DNA of 64,000 nt from Tenodera sinensis (Eukaryota; Arthropoda; Insecta; Mantodea; Mantidae): positions 273,250,388 through 273,314,387 of the forward strand of contig CM060964.1 of assembly GCA_030765045.1 (NCBI GenBank), in the 5' to 3' direction. The notes under the pieces were generated by a model that was not told the origin of the DNA, ran no database searches, and saw only the letters and a program-made list of their open reading frames with translations. This document shows, in pieces, positions 57,064-64,000 of this stretch. Within the stretch, counting starts at the first letter, position 1. Every line of letters begins with the position of its first letter. The position numbers were made by a program, and so were the translations under genes.

Positions 57064-57067
57064 TTAA

Positions 57068-57942
57068 CGTTCTCCCTAACCCTCTCACTTCTCTCCAAGA
57101 CAATAGTGGTTTCCATCCCTTGAATTGCCAGATTTAAGCTCCATGTGGCATTCTGGCTTCTAGCAACATAGTAACATCACAACACACAGGGAAAGTGGAT
57201 AAAAGAACTACAGAAAATGATCCCCTTAGAAGTGGCAAAATCCTTTACAATAAATTACCAAGTGAAACTAAAACAAGTAGCAACATGTATCAAAAGCAAT
57301 TAGCTTTACATTTAAACCATGGAGGTCATGATGCATATCAGTTTTGTCTAGTATCTTTTAAACCTCTTACTGTGAATGAGCATTTGCCTACAGCAACCCT
57401 GGAGTTTTGTGATTAAAATATTCTTGTCATTCAGGGTGAGTCAGAATAACACCAAATAATTTTAAGACATGATTCTGGATGTATAATGGAGTATTTTCTT
57501 ATCAGGAATGTGTGTTTGCAAACATCTTGTTATTGAACTGGAGAGCATTAACATTTTTTAAATACAGCGTAGGATTAGATGAAATTCTGCCAAACAGGTA
57601 GCCATGCATTTTTACTACAAGACATTACAAGAGTTTTGAAAACAGAATAGTCATTAATCTTTAATTTTAAAAAATTCAATAATACAAAACCTGTGTTAAA
57701 TATTGATTTAATTACCTGTATGGCACTCCAAATCCATGTGCTCTGAAGGTGGTCAGACCTTTGAACTGATTTACAGTACATGTTATTGTCAATAAAATAT
57801 GCAAATAATACCATTAATGGTCAAATTTTCTCCACCATTAAAAGGCTTCAAACATAGTTAAACTAAGAACGAAACAAGAATAGAACAAGTGTATAAGTAT
57901 CTTCCTTTCTTAGAAGTTTGAAAACAGTGTTGTTATAATCAA
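57068..57942. other. No gene recognised
   Basis: A 73-codon ORF at 57195-57416 contains GKILYNKLPSETK, faintly like LINE C-termini, but is not enough to call. The rest is AT-rich. Confidence 0.4.
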
Positions 57943-58114
57943 TTTAATCTAAAAGGTGAGACAATTAATAACACTAAACAACGCTTACATTTATAATTTT
58001 CCGGAACGTGTTTCGGAGGCTAACTTTCCTCCATTATCAACCAAAACGTGTTCCGGAAAATTATAAATGTAGGCATTATTTAGTGTCATTAACTGACTCA
58101 CCTTTTAGATTAAA
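57943..58114. repeat. Fold-back repeat, arms about 70 bp
   Basis: TTTAATCTAAAAGGTGAG at 57943 returns as CTCACCTTTTAGATTAAA ending at 58114. Pairing continues through TTATAATTTTCCGGAACGTG. The centre holds GGAGGCTAACTTTCCTCC. A few mismatches in the arms. Confidence 0.8.
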
Positions 58115-58484
58115 GTGCATAAGTGTTTATAAACAATGTTCAAAATGCCATTGTTAGACTTCGAAGCATAGTTGATAGTATCATAGTAGTGATTGCCAAG
58201 CTCTTTCAAAAATACATGGCACACTACTAATAGCATCACATGCTACAAAAATCTTGGCCATTACCTCCTCTACTTGTACACAAGAGTCTGGACATGTCCC
58301 CAAAAGAAAAAGATCCAAAGAGGTTAGATCTGGTGAGTGTCCTGGCCATGATAATCATGCTCCTCTACTGATCTAGCAATCAGGATATGTTACACTTAAA
58401 AAATTCCTTACATTACGGGAATAATGTGCAATTAGTTTTTGAGACAAAAGAGTTGAGTGTTGAACGAGACAGCTGTTAGAAGTG

Positions 58485-58550
58485 TGGGGGAGGGGGGGGG
58501 GTGTGTGTGAGGGGGGGGTGTGTGTGCGCGCGTGCATGCGTGCGTGTGTG
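58485..58550 (+). repeat. G-rich and GT-rich tract
   Basis: Runs of 9, 8 and 5 G alternate with (GT)n and GC steps. It could form G-quadruplex or Z-type structure; no gene. Confidence 0.85.
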
Positions 58551-59436
58551 TTCGTTGTGAGAACTGTCGTATTGAAGTGAAGTCAGTGACACAGTTTTTG
58601 TGAATGTTGAGTGATTGTATCATCAAAGTTGGCTGCTTGCAAGACAGAGAAGGTGAAGAAAGGCAAAGGAGGGTGTCAAGGTTTTGAGAAGACCACAGCT
58701 GTGAGTTGTAAGATCATGAAGAATTGTAGACTGTTAATGACAGTAAACGAGAAGTGTTATACTTCAGTCTAGAGGAAAATAAAGTGACATAAAATGTAAT
58801 TTGACAGATTGACTCGTCATTTTGTCACACTGGTGTCAGGAGTGGTATTTGTCAAATTGTAATTTGTTATAGTAATATGTTATAAATGTGGTGGTAGTGG
58901 TTGTGACAAAGTATATGATAACACAATAATTAGGTTCCAAAACTTAAAATTAGGTGCATTTGTGCACTAACCTGATGTAGGCAACAAACATAAAGTTATC
59001 TAAATTAAGAACAAATTAGAAACTAAAAGCTCCACTTATCTTATTAATATTCCAAGGTGGTATACTGCTGACTATAGCTTCAAGTTGCATCCAACTTATT
59101 CTCAAAGCTATCCAAACAAGTTACCATAGTTACCGATGAGCAACTTAAAAGATCTATTTGTCACCAACCTCTGAAAACAAAAATTTATAAATACAATCTA
59201 TTGGTGGTATTTCAAAATTCAGAATGTGGTTCTTGTTTTTTAAAATGAATATCTTTTCCCAAATCTATAAATCTATAGGTCCATTTAATTCTTTTAATAA
59301 TTTAACTTCTGAATTTATTTCATGATTAAATGACCAAAAATCATCTGCCACAGCTGATTTATCAGTTTGTTTATATTTAATATTTCTATATGATGAAGTG
59401 AGGATTTTGTGGGATGTTTATTATAGAAATTAATTA
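58551..59436. other. No gene recognised (downstream of host gene)
   Basis: AT-rich; no domain in the short ORFs. Confidence 0.5.
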
Positions 59437-61700
<2,264 letters not shown>

Positions 61701-61710
61701 GTAACTCGTT

Positions 61711-61956
61711 TTGTTGCTAAGAAATATGGCATTAACAAAACCTGGTACAAAAGGCTTACAGACGAGTAAATCGAAAGGGAAAGTATTGCATTCAGAAGCG
61801 CGGGCTATTATTTTCAGTGTTTACACTGTTTTAAAAGAATTGTCCTCAGAAGAAGTGCGTTCTAACATTGTATTTAAACAGAGCCAGGTGCTAACAGCCA
61901 AAGCATGTAATGTAAGTGAACATTCAGTGTCAGTACAGTGTAACAAGGTAAAATAA
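61711..61956 (+). CDS. Small ORF, possible N-terminus of a transposase
   Basis: An 81-residue ORF: KSKGKVLHSEARAIIFSVYT, KELSSEEVRSNIVFKQSQVL, AKACNVSEHSVSVQCNKVK. The Ser/Lys start, the LHSEAR segment and a closing helix-turn-helix-like AxACNVSEHSV resemble the DNA-binding start of DDE transposase-like proteins common in arthropods. This is from memory of family style, not a firm match. No downstream catalytic part is seen. Confidence 0.3.
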   Translation: MLLRNMALTKPGTKGLQTSKSKGKVLHSEARAIIFSVYTVLKELSSEEVRSNIVFKQSQVLTAKACNVSEHSVSVQCNKVK

Positions 61957-62714
61957 CCTCTTCTGGATTCGGGCGGCCCTTGTTTATATCCCCCGGAAAA
62001 TACCGTGAGACAGGAAAACGGGTTTTGAATCAGGACGACTCAGAAAAATGTACTGCTGAATCTGTATAAAGAAGTGGGCTTCAAAGTGTGGTGCATATAT
62101 GTTAAGTCATTCCTGGATTACGTGTTTTAAACCAAAAATGTAAGCTATTTTATGACAAATTCTCTTTGCGATGCAATGTTCACAATTTTTAATCAACACT
62201 GCATATCTATGTTTCTTACTGAGCTATAAAATAAGTTTGCTAAAAATAGTCTTCACGCAGCTGGTTTAAAAAAATATTTTGTTCAATGGTGAGTTTCTGC
62301 TTTTGCCATATGTAATATAATATAAACTTTGATGAGCATGTTAGTCTTAACATACTTGTCTTATATTAATAACCGCATTGCAAACTCTGGTTGGCACATA
62401 TTGGGGAAACTATTTCCGGAGCTTCGCTATGATAGCTTACAAACTGCATCATAAGGAACATTTTAAGTGCTAAAATGTCTAAAATACACAACCGAGAAGC
62501 CCACATTGGAATATTACTCATAAAAGGTGGCTTGAAATTGTGCTTAGGCATTTGTTGTCAAATTATGTAGATTTTTACTTAGAATACCTAATATAGAAAC
62601 TGATTAACATATGTGCAGAAACTCTGTATAGACACTTAGAAAAATTGAGGAAAATGTGAGAAATACCTATCAGAAAATGCCTCAAATTGCGCAACTATGA
62701 CCTCCGTTTAGATT
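61957..62714. other. No gene recognised
   Basis: AT-rich; nothing supportable. Confidence 0.45.
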
Positions 62715-62716
62715 TA

Positions 62717-63381
62717 CCGTATTTTATCACATAAAGCCCCCCCCCCCCCCCCCTCGCATATTTCCCTCCTCTATGATTTTTCATCACTAAAAATTATTTA
62801 CCTATTAAACATCGGATAATTCCCTCTCCTGGTTCCTTCGTATTGGAGCAGTCTTCAAATGACTTGATAATGGACAACAATCGACGCAGCGGTGCCTGTC
62901 ACGCACAACAGTGGATGCAGTGCTTGCCATTGTCACAATGTATCATAACATTGAAATGTGAAGTTGCAGACATGTTTCTAAGTCAGTTTGTTACAAGTCG
63001 TCATTGTTAAGAAGAGTTTAAAAAAGAACTGGTATTTCTGGTGTCATTAATGGTTCTGACGACATGTGGTGGAATAGTGAAAATGAAGATGTGTTATCTG
63101 AGCCAGATATAAATGAAAAAATGATGATAGTAACGAAAGTGAGACCGCAGAACAGTCAGAGAAAAGAAACAATGAAACAATACATTGTAAACCCAATGAA
63201 ACCATGGTATGTATCCAGTTCATTCACAAATTAATGTATACTTATATAACTTTTACATAATACTACATGGCTTCCCTTCCTTTCTGAATTCCTAGAAGCA
63301 CCACTCGTATAATTCCCTCCCCAGTGTCTTCAAGCAAATTTTTTGAGAAGAAAAGGGGGGGAATTACGCCATAAAATACGG
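62717..63381. mobile_element. Pogo/Jerky-like TIR element, 665 bp
   Basis: The left end CCGTATTTTATCACATAA and the right end, read inward, CCGTATTTTATGGCGTAA match closely. TA flanks both (62715-62716, 63382-63383). Poly(C) at about 62737-62753 mirrors a G run near 63352-63360. A short acidic coding scrap (WWNSENEDVLSEPDINEK) lies near 63075. Non-autonomous or a deleted copy. Confidence 0.7.
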
Positions 63382-63619
63382 TATTCAAACCGTCACGTAA
63401 CTCTCTCATTTTCACTCCGATAACAAAAATATTTACATGAAAGCGTTCCTAGAGAATCGGATATAATAAAAAAACTAAAAACTCAACATTGTAATATTTT
63501 ATCACCTAGACCCAATTTTCAACTTGAAAGACATGAACTCCGTTGAAACATTAGATTGCAAATGAAAATTATCTGCTTAGATGAGGAATTTATATTTGAA
63601 GCAAATTACAGGATTATAG
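63382..63619. other. Spacer, nothing seen
   Basis: AT-rich spacer before the Penelope fragment. Confidence 0.4.
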
Positions 63620-64000
63620 AACTTATTATCTCATTTTAAAGAGACAGAAATTGTTCTGACAGGTTTTAATTGTGCACCTTGCAATCCTACACCATCTTCG
63701 CTGCTGTATACCGGTAACGCTCACGTGCATATCTCCCTTTCTTTCGCATAGCAATATGGTCCGGCAACAGCACTCCATAGCTGAGTAGGGATCGGAGCTA
63801 CTCATGTGCCTTCTTATTTCGTGCTCCCTATAGTCTTCTGGGGAAGGCGCGTCTTGGTTACTGCTGTTGTTAACGTTTCGCCCTACTATGTAGGGCTTCT
63901 TCAGGGCTACTCCTCTCCTTGACAGCACTGCAGGAACTGTGCTGACTAGGTGGCTACCCATTTATTTATACTTCAGTCGTGGAAGTTTGGGCCGGTGCTC
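63620..64000 (-). mobile_element. Penelope-like 3' end, third copy (runs off the window)
   Basis: Minus strand: TATAAATAAATGGG near 63970, then CTGAAGAAGCCCTACATAG with TAGGGCGAAACGTTAAC (about 63905-63866), then a frame 63961-63626 reading through the motif as in the copy at 2.4 kb. Stem II of the hammerhead-like fold is GCCCTA/TAGGGC, a different sequence from the other copies but the same pairing. It belongs to another Penelope subfamily. Confidence 0.65.

Noticed and set aside
57195..57416. ORF with YNKLPSETK
   Set aside because: Only a faint likeness to LINE C-termini; too short and isolated to call.
58250..58380. Text resembling a conserved transposon phrase (KDPKRLDLVSV)
   Set aside because: No supporting motifs on either side and stops around it.
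58485..58550. Possible regulatory G-quadruplex
   Set aside because: G runs are part of a GT/G simple repeat; no gene nearby to regulate.

Overview
The window is a transposon-rich piece of a large, AT-rich animal genome. It is most likely from an insect with long introns; a cockroach or other polyneopteran is a weak guess from the mix of repeats. One host gene is recognisable: the last four coding exons of an ABHD2-type alpha/beta hydrolase (Drosophila Hydr2 family) on the + strand, at 14227-14413, 27648-27842, 47736-47890 and 55450-55622. Splice phases match across all three introns (13.2, 19.9 and 7.6 kb). Bases 1-14226 are probably an upstream intron of the same gene, and the bases after about 55.9 kb are downstream of it.

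Almost everything else is mobile DNA. From left to right: a nearly intact Penelope-like element (3-2579, +); an I-type LINE (2.9-8.1 kb, -); an RTE LINE (8.3-12.3 kb, +) carrying a mariner at a TA site and a fold-back SINE with a 12-bp target duplication; a second Penelope 3' fragment (13.3-13.8 kb, -); a LINE 3' end beside a structured repeat (14.8-15.2 kb); an I-clade LINE (16.2-22.4 kb, +) split by a 1.9-kb TIR element; long polypyrimidine tracts; a LINE-derived short repeat (24.4-25.0 kb); and a hAT-type fragment (25.1-25.6 kb).

A hAT element with TIRs and an 8-bp target duplication spans 28.2-32.8 kb. It holds a fold-back SINE, a LINE tail and a 290-bp-arm palindrome. At 36.4-41.7 kb an unclassified, transposon-like coding sequence (-) is interrupted by a Jockey LINE and a SINE. 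Further right are a second RTE fragment (42.6-43.6 kb), a hAT transposase fragment (45.3-46.1 kb), a P-element/THAP9-like transposase (48.9-50.5 kb, -), a split piggyBac (50.8-53.0 kb, +), a Harbinger-type element (53.5-54.7 kb), another fold-back SINE (55.9 kb), a TTAA MITE (56.3-57.1 kb), a second copy of the LINE-derived repeat (59.4-60.1 kb), a pogo-like TIR element (62.7-63.4 kb) and a third Penelope end (63.6-64.0 kb, -).

The most unusual signal is a recurrent architecture: short retroelements whose 5' end is an inverted copy of themselves, bounded by 11-15-bp target duplications. Three SINE copies and one Penelope-end palindrome show it. Two others stand out. A short structured repeat shares its 3' tail with a resident LINE lineage and keeps a hairpin despite sequence change. 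A hammerhead-like motif occurs at four Penelope-type loci.
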